Positions 1-6,655 of a stretch of 6,704 bases of DNA are shown one piece after another. The position numbers and the translations under genes are program-made. Position 1 is the first letter of the stretch; each line of letters starts with the position of its first letter. The DNA is from Chlamydiota bacterium (lineage in GTDB: Bacteria; Chlamydiota; Chlamydiia; Chlamydiales; Criblamydiaceae). The notes beneath the pieces were generated by a model. The model did not search any database. It had not been told where the DNA came from and saw nothing but the letters and a program-made list of their open reading frames with translations. Location: positions 1-6,704 of the forward strand of contig JAJFMC010000077.1 in assembly GCA_021772365.1 (NCBI GenBank). The letters run 5' to 3'.

Positions 1-1168
1 TTTTCATGGGGCACAACCAGATGGGGAGAATCTCGTATCGATTGATGACATATTCGGTGAAATTAACAGTCGCATCGTCGGGGAGATAGTAATCTTGAAT
101 GGAAAAGTTTTTAGCAAACCACTTTTCTGTTCCTTTGTGCATGATATGATAGAGACGTTCGCTATCCATCATCCATCCGAACATCCACCTGAACAACCAT
201 GAGGGCATTCTCACTTTATTGTATTTGGTAATATCTTTAGGTTCTAACCATTTGGGGATATGTCCGTAATATTCCATGATGTAGCGAAAGAGTAAGCGAG
301 GATGAAGGGCATACCCTCCCATCCAAAATCCGGCCCTATCTTGACGAAAGAGGTAATCTCGCAACTTTACAGCATCCTGACGAATAGAACCGCCAAACCT
401 CTCATTAATGTGTTGGTAGTACCATTTATTCCACGGTCTGTCGAATGATACTTTGGAGAGGGCTTTAACATCCTGTTCGGGATTACCGGTAATGACAACA
501 GTGCGCTCCTTATTGAAAACGATAGCCTCGATATACTCCGGAGGTGTAGAAGATTGATGCTGTTCTTTCATGAACTGCACAGCATGATCGATGGAGGTAA
601 AATCGTGATAGTTGAGTACAACCCACTGAGGGGCCTCAACAAGTTGAATCTCTATCGATAAAATGACAGCAAGGCTACCGTATGAACCGCTAATTCCATA
701 GAAGAGGTCTGGATGACTTTCTGCAGTAACGCTGATGACAGCACCATCACCTAAAAGGACCTCATATTTAATGCAAATGTCGTTAAATTGGCCATATCGA
801 TGTGATGAGCTTTCGAGTGCTGCTCCATTGATAGCTCCACCAACAGTGATACTTTTAAATTCAGGAAGAACGGCAGGGACGAGACCGTGAGGGAGTGTTG
901 CGTCGACCAGCTGCTCCATCGTCACTCTAGGCTCGACCGTGATAGTTTTGTTTTCTTTATCGACATTAAGGACACGATTTAACTTATTGATCCCTAGGCG
1001 AGGTCCTTTACTTTTATAGCTATTTTCACGAACGGTGTTGGAGACATGTTTCTGCTGTGCAAGGGTAATTCCTATATCAGAATCTTGGGGTGAACGGTTT
1101 TTAAGCCATTCGATCAATTCATCTTGAATGTCTCCGACATCATTTTGATGCTGCTGTAATAGATCCAT
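1..1168 (-). CDS. Delta-24 sterol reductase-like FAD-dependent oxidoreductase (DHCR24/DWARF1 family), C-terminus cut by window edge
   Basis: I read 389 codons without a stop from the ATG at 1168 to the left edge; the gene continues outside the window. Known family members use FAD and NADPH to reduce the C24 double bond of sterol side chains. The FAD-binding domain spans about residues 15-180. Its core at residues 102-126 (PEF..ITVGGAINGAALESSSHRYG) closely matches the DHCR24 signature, preceded by EPRVTMEQLV (89-98) and followed by LLGDGAVI and DLFYGISGSYGSL. The family-specific second half is also recognisable: FRWMFGWMM (326-334) and LPIWLCP (381-387) match DHCR24 rather than generic FAD oxidases. 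Human DHCR24 has about 516 residues, so roughly 100 C-terminal residues are missing. The N-terminal membrane helix of the animal and plant enzymes is absent and the protein starts directly at the soluble domain. A GGAGG nine bases upstream supports this start, which lies inside the 3' end of the dipeptidase gene. Family is firm; the actual substrate is inferred. Confidence 0.88.
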   Translation of the reverse strand, partial: MDLLQQHQNDVGDIQDELIEWLKNRSPQDSDIGITLAQQKHVSNTVRENSYKSKGPRLGINKLNRVLNVDKENKTITVEPRVTMEQLVDATLPHGLVPAVLPEFKSITVGGAINGAALESSSHRYGQFNDICIKYEVLLGDGAVISVTAESHPDLFYGISGSYGSLAVILSIEIQLVEAPQWVVLNYHDFTSIDHAVQFMKEQHQSSTPPEYIEAIVFNKERTVVITGNPEQDVKALSKVSFDRPWNKWYYQHINERFGGSIRQDAVKLRDYLFRQDRAGFWMGGYALHPRLLFRYIMEYYGHIPKWLEPKDITKYNKVRMPSWLFRWMFGWMMDSERLYHIMHKGTEKWFAKNFSIQDYYLPDDATVNFTEYVINRYEILPIWLCPMK

Positions 1169-2129
1169 AAACCTCAGCCTCCAAAAATCTATTTACATTA
1201 TTCCAGGCGATGTTATTGATAATTTTCTCATCAAGCTGTAATTGTGTCTTCCACTCGTTTAAGATTCTTGGGTAGACACTTGCGTCTCGATACCCTGGAG
1301 AAAATAGTGTCTCCGGATCTTTTTGATGCTCTGGTGGTACATCCATACCGTAGAAAAAATCAGCACCAAAGGCAAGACTGTGGTATCCCCCTAAACTAAG
1401 GATGTGGGCAACATGTAGATGGATGCTATCACCTAAGAAGTGATTGACGAAATTCAAACCGATGAGACCTTTTCTACTGATCACTTCTGAGAGCAATTCA
1501 TCAGGAAGGTTTCGTGCTGCTTCATAGACGGATCTGGCATTAGAGTGGCTAGCAATGACAGGGAGTGAAAGCGAGTGTTTATCTATTTCATTAAGTATAT
1601 CATAGGCGAGTTTGTCGGACGTATGGCTCAGGTCTATAGGGATACGCCGTTCGTTTAAAAAATGTAAAAGTACTTTGCCTTCGTCTGTAATACCCCTCTT
1701 TGTGTGGGCGCCGCCTCCAAAACGGTTTGCTTCATTCCATGTCATACTGAGGTAAGCGACCTTTGAAGTGTTTTGTTCTATGTCGATAATTCTTTTGAAT
1801 CCTTCGTCAAGATTTTCTTCTTCACTGAATACCGACGAAGCATTTTCGATGCTGGGGATGATGGTTATTTTGTTATGATCACCTCCGTAAGTAGTGAATA
1901 TATCTGAATGTTCATCAAGAAGCATATGGAATCGTTTGACCTGCTCTTGCCCTTCAACAACGGATTGTGGGGAGGTCGAGGTGTAAATAGCAAGGACCTG
2001 CAACTTCACACCTCCCTTTTGAAGTTGCGGGATGGAGCAGCGAACAGCGCTGTCGTGGGGAGTGCGCTTGCTGTCGTATGCCAAATAGCACAGTAGGTCA
2101 CAATGTATATCTGCTATAAAATCACTCAT
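1140..2129 (-). CDS. Membrane dipeptidase-type metallopeptidase, M19 (renal dipeptidase) family
   Basis: A 329-residue zinc dipeptidase of the M19 family, which hydrolyses dipeptides, in some bacteria including those with D-residues. Numbered from the ATG at 2129, the whole binuclear metal site is visible: H9 and D11 (ADIHCDLL), bridging E95 (IPSIENAS), H169 (IDLSHTS) and H195 (IASHSNAR). The substrate-binding R206 (ARNLPDE) and late catalytic D257 (AFGADFFYG) are also present. The length is normal for a bacterial member. There is no signal peptide or lipobox, so it should be cytoplasmic, unlike the GPI-anchored animal enzyme. The frame stays open to a GTG at 2180, which would add 17 hydrophilic residues. 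I chose the ATG because many bacterial relatives begin just before the HxD motif, but neither start has a good Shine-Dalgarno. The last 29 bases overlap the sterol reductase-like gene, so the two are probably co-transcribed. Substrate specificity cannot be read. Confidence 0.9.
   Translation of the reverse strand: MSDFIADIHCDLLCYLAYDSKRTPHDSAVRCSIPQLQKGGVKLQVLAIYTSTSPQSVVEGQEQVKRFHMLLDEHSDIFTTYGGDHNKITIIPSIENASSVFSEEENLDEGFKRIIDIEQNTSKVAYLSMTWNEANRFGGGAHTKRGITDEGKVLLHFLNERRIPIDLSHTSDKLAYDILNEIDKHSLSLPVIASHSNARSVYEAARNLPDELLSEVISRKGLIGLNFVNHFLGDSIHLHVAHILSLGGYHSLAFGADFFYGMDVPPEHQKDPETLFSPGYRDASVYPRILNEWKTQLQLDEKIINNIAWNNVNRFLEAEVYGSITAASK
1178..1182 (-). promoter_or_regulatory. Shine-Dalgarno sequence of the sterol reductase-like gene
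   Basis: GGAGG on the minus strand, nine bases before the ATG at 1168. It lies inside the last codons of the upstream dipeptidase gene. It fixes the start of the sterol reductase and suggests that ribosomes finishing the dipeptidase can restart here. Confidence 0.75.
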
Positions 2130-2214
2130 GGGATTTACATTACCGCATTGATCGTTACTACGCAACTCCAAGGTTTCCACTTTCTGTACAATTAGGGATA
2201 GTGGTTCATATTAA

Positions 2215-2243
2215 TTGATGATACGTTGTATCCTACATGTAGT
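2215..2243 (+). promoter_or_regulatory. Candidate promoter for the M48-M20-sulfotransferase operon
   Basis: TTGATG (2215-2220), 17 bases, then TGTAGT (2238-2243); each hexamer matches four of six consensus bases. It overlaps the minus-strand candidate almost completely, so the two operons may share one regulated region. The leader to the TTG start at 2272 would be about 20 bases. Weak evidence from sequence likeness only. Confidence 0.3.
2220..2242. promoter_or_regulatory. Two adjacent palindromes in the divergent promoter region, possible operator
   Basis: GATAC-GTT-GTATC (2220-2232) is a five-base inverted repeat with a three-base centre. It is followed at once by CTACATGTAG (2233-2242), a perfect ten-base palindrome. 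Both lie in the only noncoding space between the divergent operons and overlap the candidate promoters, where a regulator could control both directions. No known binding-site consensus was recognised; short palindromes can occur by chance. Confidence 0.3.
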
Positions 2244-2255
2244 GTAGATTGTCAA
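2227..2255 (-). promoter_or_regulatory. Candidate sigma-70-type promoter for the dipeptidase/sterol reductase operon
   Basis: On the minus strand a perfect -35 hexamer TTGACA (2250-2255) is followed after 17 bases by GATACA (2227-2232), a weak -10 with three of six consensus matches. Transcription would begin near 2220, about 40 bases before the GTG and 90 before the ATG of the dipeptidase. The -35 and spacing are good and the -10 is poor. Confidence 0.4.
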
Positions 2256-2259
2256 ACCT

Positions 2260-2263
2260 AGGA
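2260..2263 (+). promoter_or_regulatory. Shine-Dalgarno supporting a TTG start
   Basis: AGGA ends eight bases before the TTG at 2272. An in-frame TAG at 2245-2247 leaves no ATG or GTG upstream. The first internal ATG is at codon 55, after the first two membrane segments, so TTG is the likely true start. Confidence 0.6.
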
Positions 2264-2271
2264 TTGAGTCT

Positions 2272-3756
2272 TTGTTTGCAGGGTTATTTTATCTCATTAT
2301 CGTTCTTCTTCTGGTGACATTATCTCCAGAAAGTAGTGCTTTATTCTACGAAAATGACCCATGGAAAGCCTTGGGTATCGCATTAGGAATCTACTGTTTA
2401 CTATTGGTACTGATCTACGTAACAGCACGTAGCATGAAGATATGGATACGTAAACATAAGTCTCTCGCATATACTCTTGCGAATATCATTCTTATTTCCT
2501 ACCTTCTTGTTTACCATTATGTGTTCGCAGCACATCGAGTGTTTTCTTTCTCTTTTGCTAATGCTGTGGCATCTTTATCGTTATATTTTTGTGGATTAGC
2601 CGTTTACCATGTTGGATCGCATTATCAACGCTTCCTTTTTCCAGATTCGGATAAAGAAACAAAGTGGAACTACGCTTCTAAACAACTCAGGCTGTGGATT
2701 CCGTTTGTAATTCCCTTCCTATTTTTTACACTGTTGTTTGATGTGTTGATGTTCTTGCCGGAAAACAGATGGACAACCCTACTTTTATACCCTGAAAACA
2801 ATGCTGCTAGCCTATTCGTTTTTTTTAGCTTCGTCGCTTGTGTCCTTCTTCTGATCATGATATTTCTCCCCTATTTCATTCAAAAATTATGGCTATGTGA
2901 AAAAATTGAAGACGCTGAATTATGGCTGCGACTAACAAAGACCTGCCAGCAAGCAAATTTCTGCTGTGCCGGTTTGCGTATATGGACGGTTATGAACAAC
3001 TTTCACACGGCAGCAATTATTGGTATTATCCCAAAATTCCGCTATGTTATGTTCACAAAAAGGCTACTATATGATGTTCCTACCGAGTATCTCGAAGCGA
3101 TATTGATTCACGAAATCGGCCACAGCTACCGCAAACACCTATTGATTCTCCCCTTTATTTTATTTGGTATCTTTGTGTTGCCCAGCCTTTTTTCTCTTTT
3201 ATTTTTTGATGCAACATACCAATCCCTTGCGTTGATGAACATCCTTTACCCCTCCAAGTTCTGGACTTTTCTCTTCCCTCTAACCATTTTAATTCCCTAT
3301 GTGGTGATAATGGCCATATATTTCCGATTGGTATTCGGATTTTTCTCAAGATTGTTTGAGCGTCAAGCCGACCTCCATAGCTACGTTGTAGGGAGCCCTC
3401 CACAACATATGATCGACGCTCTCGACCAGATAGGTATTGCTACGGGAAACACTCATAACAACCCAAGTTGGCATCACTTCAGCATCCGTGAGCGTATGGA
3501 TTTTTTAGAGATTGCGATGAAAAAACCTGGAGTTATCGCCAAGCATCATAGACGCGTGAAGAAGTGGGTGACCGTTTACCTTGTCGTCTTTTTTGGGGTA
3601 TGCTCCATTTTATTTTCGAGTTCACTAAAAGACGTCTATCCATTCGATAAAATTCATCATTCTATCGAAAGCACCAGCCACTCGATTACCAACTTCGTCA
3701 CGGAACCAATTTTTAAAAACATAGAAAAGCAAAACCAACAATCTTCAATGGAGTAA
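2272..3756 (+). CDS. Multi-pass membrane metalloprotease, M48 family, Ste24-like
   Basis: A 494-residue integral membrane zinc protease. The M48 site is complete: HEIGH at 280-284 (zinc ligands H280 and H284, catalytic E281) and FERQAD at 362-367, giving the third ligand E363 and conserved D367. The stretch before HEIGH (NNFHTAAIIG, then LLYD and EAILIHEIGH) is typical of M48, and HHFSIRERMDFL (401-412) corresponds to the C-terminal 'HP...ER' block of Ste24. Hydrophobic segments lie at about 3-17, 35-51, 64-86, 93-113, 141-163, 180-203, 289-312, 329-357 and 429-449. That number and the length resemble eukaryotic Ste24/CAAX protease rather than HtpX, which is near 290 residues with four helices. 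The tail after 450 is hydrophilic. Start is TTG. The gene is four bases from the M20 peptidase. Likely role is cleavage of membrane or membrane-proximal proteins; its substrate is unknown, and prenyl-protein processing is not shown. Confidence 0.88.
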   Translation: MFAGLFYLIIVLLLVTLSPESSALFYENDPWKALGIALGIYCLLLVLIYVTARSMKIWIRKHKSLAYTLANIILISYLLVYHYVFAAHRVFSFSFANAVASLSLYFCGLAVYHVGSHYQRFLFPDSDKETKWNYASKQLRLWIPFVIPFLFFTLLFDVLMFLPENRWTTLLLYPENNAASLFVFFSFVACVLLLIMIFLPYFIQKLWLCEKIEDAELWLRLTKTCQQANFCCAGLRIWTVMNNFHTAAIIGIIPKFRYVMFTKRLLYDVPTEYLEAILIHEIGHSYRKHLLILPFILFGIFVLPSLFSLLFFDATYQSLALMNILYPSKFWTFLFPLTILIPYVVIMAIYFRLVFGFFSRLFERQADLHSYVVGSPPQHMIDALDQIGIATGNTHNNPSWHHFSIRERMDFLEIAMKKPGVIAKHHRRVKKWVTVYLVVFFGVCSILFSSSLKDVYPFDKIHHSIESTSHSITNFVTEPIFKNIEKQNQQSSME

Positions 3757-3760
3757 TACT

Positions 3761-5149
3761 ATGAATCAGCAAACCTCCGATTTAAAAATCTTCGAACAAT
3801 ATTTCGCCGACCACGAAAAGGAAATATTCGATGACTACTCTACATTCTTACAATTTAAGAGTATTAGTACAGACAAGGCTTACCAGGATGAAGTTCATAG
3901 CTGCGCGGACTGGTTAATTAAGCATATTGAAGATATAGGATTTGAAACAGAGCTATGGGATACATCCGGCCACCCCACCATTTTCGCACAAAACCTTAAT
4001 GCCGGACCAGATAAACCGACGCTGTTGATTTATAACCACTACGACGTGCAGCCTGTCGATCCTTTAGAACTATGGAAGACCCCTCCCTTTGAGCCGACAA
4101 TGGTCGATGGCAACGTGTACGCTCGTGGTGCTCAGGATAATAAGGGACAATGCATGTACGTCTTTCAGGCTCTGAAGGCCATGATGCATGAACACGATTC
4201 CTTCCCAATTAATATCAAGTGGATCATCGAAGGTGAGGAAGAGTGTGGTTCCGAAGGACTGGCAGGGATTCTTGAAAACAAGAAAGAACCATTAGCTGCT
4301 GACTACCTCGTCATCGCAGATGTGGGCATTGCCGCTGTTGACAAGCCCTCTGTGACACTTGGAATCAGAGGCATCATCACCATGGATGTAGAAGTCATTG
4401 GATCTAATACAGACCTCCATTCAGGAACACATGGCGGACGTGCTTACAATCCACTCCACGCTCTAGCAGAAGTAGTCTCCAAACTACGCGACTGTGATGG
4501 TCAGGTCACTGTTCCCGGATTTTACGATGACGTTGACGAATTTACCGATGAAGAAAGAGGACAAGTCGACTTTGCTTTCGACCCAGATGAGTATCGCGAT
4601 ACGTTTGCCTTAGAAGCTACAGGTGGAGAGCTGCGTTACGCTCCGCTAGAGCGATCAACTGTTAGGCCTACCTTAGAAGTCAATGGTCTCTCTGGAGGGT
4701 ATTCAGGGGTAGGATTTAAGACAGTCATCCCTGCTGTTGCACAAGCAAAAATATCATGCCGTCTAGTACCACGACAAGACCCTAAAAACGTCGGAGAAAA
4801 AGTTGCTCGATATATTGAGAGCTTGAGTCCCGAAGGCGTGACGGTTAAAGTTGACCTTCATGAAGGTGGTGGAGGAGCGCTTCGTGCCTCTCCGGATTCC
4901 GATATAATCAAAGCATTTGCCGAAGGATACAGTGTCGTATTTGGTAAGCCCTGTGGTTTTACGTACGAAGGAGGGTCTATCCCTATCGTCACTGAACTAG
5001 CACGAACATGTGGTGGGGATGTTGTACTGATGGGAATGGCACTGGACAGCGACCAAATCCACGCTCCAAATGAACATTTCGGGTGGGACCGCTTTCAGAA
5101 AGGATTTTTGGTCTTTACGCAAACTCTATCGATATTAGGCAAAGGATAA
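3761..5149 (+). CDS. M20 family metallodipeptidase, CNDP/carnosinase-like
   Basis: A 462-residue cytoplasmic dipeptidase of the M20 family. Residues that by alignment to CNDP2 form the two-metal site are present: H93 (YNHYDVQP), D126 (ARGAQDNKGQ), E161 and D187 (VIADVG), and H434 (QIHAPNE). The general base is E160 in EGEEECGSEG (157-166). The dimerisation or lid domain, about 205-330, starts with TDLHSGTHGG, where H220 is the residue reaching the partner subunit's active site, and a late glycine-rich block (YEGGSIPI, 402-409) completes the fold. The length suits the CNDP2/Dug1-like branch rather than DapE or ArgE, which are nearer 380 residues. There is no signal peptide. The ATG has GGAG seven bases upstream, within the last codons of the M48 gene. 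It probably hydrolyses short peptides to free amino acids; exact specificity is unknown. The following gene starts three bases after its stop. Confidence 0.92.
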   Translation: MNQQTSDLKIFEQYFADHEKEIFDDYSTFLQFKSISTDKAYQDEVHSCADWLIKHIEDIGFETELWDTSGHPTIFAQNLNAGPDKPTLLIYNHYDVQPVDPLELWKTPPFEPTMVDGNVYARGAQDNKGQCMYVFQALKAMMHEHDSFPINIKWIIEGEEECGSEGLAGILENKKEPLAADYLVIADVGIAAVDKPSVTLGIRGIITMDVEVIGSNTDLHSGTHGGRAYNPLHALAEVVSKLRDCDGQVTVPGFYDDVDEFTDEERGQVDFAFDPDEYRDTFALEATGGELRYAPLERSTVRPTLEVNGLSGGYSGVGFKTVIPAVAQAKISCRLVPRQDPKNVGEKVARYIESLSPEGVTVKVDLHEGGGGALRASPDSDIIKAFAEGYSVVFGKPCGFTYEGGSIPIVTELARTCGGDVVLMGMALDSDQIHAPNEHFGWDRFQKGFLVFTQTLSILGKG

Positions 5150-5152
5150 TTC

Positions 5153-5950
5153 ATGAAAATTTATCAGCATATTTTTAAGGTTCTGCTCGTTGTATTAACA
5201 ATTAGCACATTTCCTTCAGTTTCATTTTCAAGCACACACTCGTACAATAATCATGAAAAAACAATCCTTTTTACCACTCCCCGATCAGGTGTTAACTTAG
5301 TCTCCTGCTGTATGTTAGCAGTTACGAGAAAACCTATAGGTCTTTTTCCTAACTTAATTCATCCCAGAGCGAACAGTCGCCTAAATTTGGAATTGATATC
5401 TGATCTTCCATTCATATATCGAACCCATTATTTGATGAAGTCAACAGAAATCCCTTCTGATTACGAACGATTAATTCATCTCACAAGAAATCCTAAGGAG
5501 TTACTCTTTCGAAATTTTTCAATATCCACAAAAAAAGATCTTCAGAAAACACAAGTGCAAATATTTTTAAATGAGTATTTAGATCGTTTTCGAACATACG
5601 AAAACTGGTCGGTTGGTAATAGACTTCTCATATTTTACGAAGATGTTATTCAACATCTAGATCAAATCCTCATTGAAATTCTAAACTTCTCCAGTGAGCC
5701 TCCACTATTTTGGGACGATTACATTTCAAACAAACAAAGTTACATAAACCAGATTTATGATAGCTACACTAATCAATGGCAAGGTAACCACGGTGTTTCC
5801 GCTGTAAAAAAACCCGAAGCAGTTTACTATACTAAAGATATAGAGGTTGATCTACTCCAATATATAGATCAAATAGTGAGGGAAAAAGCACCCATAATTT
5901 GGGATAAATACTTAAAGAGATTTGAAACAGAAACGCCACGGGATCGTTAA
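5153..5950 (+). CDS. Predicted exported sulfotransferase-like protein
   Basis: A 265-residue protein with a signal peptide: K2, a hydrophobic core at about 8-22 and a likely cleavage site near SFSS (24-27). The mature part resembles the sulfotransferase fold, which transfers sulfate from PAPS. TTPRSGVNL (41-49) fits the 5'-phosphosulfate loop, IHLTRNPKELLFR (108-120) fits the 3'-phosphate region around R112, and FYEDVIQHLDQIL (161-173) matches the usual helix region. The serine normally eight residues after that arginine is R120 here, and the C-terminal GxxGxWK motif is not clear, so activity is uncertain. AAGGA six bases before the ATG and a three-base gap to the M20 gene make it the last gene of the operon. 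Base composition is much richer in A+T than the M20 gene (hand count 19 and 21 G+C in two 60-base lines against 28 in one M20 line), which hints at separate acquisition. Acceptor unknown. Confidence 0.65.
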   Translation: MKIYQHIFKVLLVVLTISTFPSVSFSSTHSYNNHEKTILFTTPRSGVNLVSCCMLAVTRKPIGLFPNLIHPRANSRLNLELISDLPFIYRTHYLMKSTEIPSDYERLIHLTRNPKELLFRNFSISTKKDLQKTQVQIFLNEYLDRFRTYENWSVGNRLLIFYEDVIQHLDQILIEILNFSSEPPLFWDDYISNKQSYINQIYDSYTNQWQGNHGVSAVKKPEAVYYTKDIEVDLLQYIDQIVREKAPIIWDKYLKRFETETPRDR

Positions 5951-6531
5951 AAGCTTATACCGAAATATTTTTGGTTTCCGTCAAATAAATCCGGAGGAAA
6001 AAAAGACGATTCAACCTGCAAAAATTCATACAGTTTTTGAAAGTACACCTCTTTTAAAAATAATTGGGTTTCATAATTCCAAATAAAACATTTTTCTTTC
6101 AAAAGAATTTCGGACAAAATTTGTTTCGATATTTTTTCATGAACATTTAAATCATGCTTTGAGCCGCCATAAGACCGTTCTTTAGACTGTTTTACAATAT
6201 TAAGATCACGTGTCGTTATGATAAAAAATCTATCATATCCATCAAACATTTGTTCAAATACCTCTAAAGGCGTAAACTGTGCTGGTCTGAAGGCTGGTTG
6301 TGATCGGTGAACGACCAATACATCATCCCCAATTTCCCCACAAACTCCCAACCCACTCCAAGAACCGTAATGCCGATCTTTATCAATAACGTGAGCAATG
6401 ATCCTAGCAATAAATCTCGAACCTGACGCCTCAGGTCCTGTAATAATGTAAACTTTTTTCGATCTTTCTTCTGAATAGCCTGCCGTTACACTAACAAGCA
6501 AGGCAATGAATATAAAACACCAACTTTTCAT
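5947..6531 (-). CDS. Predicted exported small sulfotransferase-like P-loop protein
   Basis: A 194-residue protein with a signal peptide: K2, a hydrophobic core at about 4-17 and cleavage near G18-S20. The mature part starts with a strand and loop, VYIITGPEASGSRFIARI (27-44), of the 'GPExSGSR' type found in some phage and bacterial sulfotransferase-like proteins. VVHRSQPA (73-80) and FFIITTRDLNIVKQS (102-116) follow. R108 with S116 eight residues later reproduces the 3'-phosphate-binding pair of PAPS sulfotransferases. It is short for the family, usually 250 or more residues, and I see no obvious C-terminal PAPS motif. The ATG has only a weak AAGAGAG upstream. It meets the other sulfotransferase-like gene tail to tail with a four-base overlap, so the two are not one transcript. 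It is the most A+T-rich gene here (17 G+C in the line at 6001-6060). A kinase-like P-loop fold is an alternative; acceptor unknown. Confidence 0.6.
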   Translation of the reverse strand: MKSWCFIFIALLVSVTAGYSEERSKKVYIITGPEASGSRFIARIIAHVIDKDRHYGSWSGLGVCGEIGDDVLVVHRSQPAFRPAQFTPLEVFEQMFDGYDRFFIITTRDLNIVKQSKERSYGGSKHDLNVHEKISKQILSEILLKEKCFIWNYETQLFLKEVYFQKLYEFLQVESSFFPPDLFDGNQKYFGISF

Positions 6532-6655
6532 GAAACCGCTCTCTTAAAACACCTTATCCCCAGTAATGAATAATTAAACCTACCATAGTTCTTCAGATAT
6601 TCATACAAAATTTTGGCATGGTTCAAACAAAGGTAACACATTTGTGTAACTTCTC
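6532..6655. other. A+T-rich noncoding stretch upstream of the minus-strand sulfotransferase-like gene
   Basis: No credible coding frame was seen. It must hold the promoter of the minus-strand gene. The best candidate is TTGAAC (6621-6626) with GAATAT (6597-6602) at 18 bases, or TATGAA (6600-6605) at 15, and neither is convincing. An imperfect dyad, ACACA-TT-TGTGT, lies at about 6636-6647. Confidence 0.35.

Noticed and set aside
1908..2096. Short open frame on the plus strand inside the M19 dipeptidase
   Set aside because: It lies opposite conserved dipeptidase codons and has no recognisable motif; a chance antisense frame.
2130..2180. GTG at 2178-2180 as start of the dipeptidase
   Set aside because: It adds 17 hydrophilic residues with no motif, no signal peptide and no clear Shine-Dalgarno. 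The ATG at 2129 gives the usual N-terminus, though the GTG cannot be fully excluded.
2670..3403. Two short minus-strand frames inside the M48 gene (2670-2858 and 3155-3403)
   Set aside because: They oppose the M48 coding sequence including its helices, show no domain and have no supporting context.
3996..4208. Minus-strand frame inside the M20 gene
   Set aside because: It lies opposite the conserved metal-ligand motifs of M20, so the strong constraint belongs to the other strand.
6633..6650. Imperfect palindrome around ACACATTTGTGT as a second terminator or operator
   Set aside because: The perfect stem is only five pairs with a two-base loop and no T-run, too weak to call a site.
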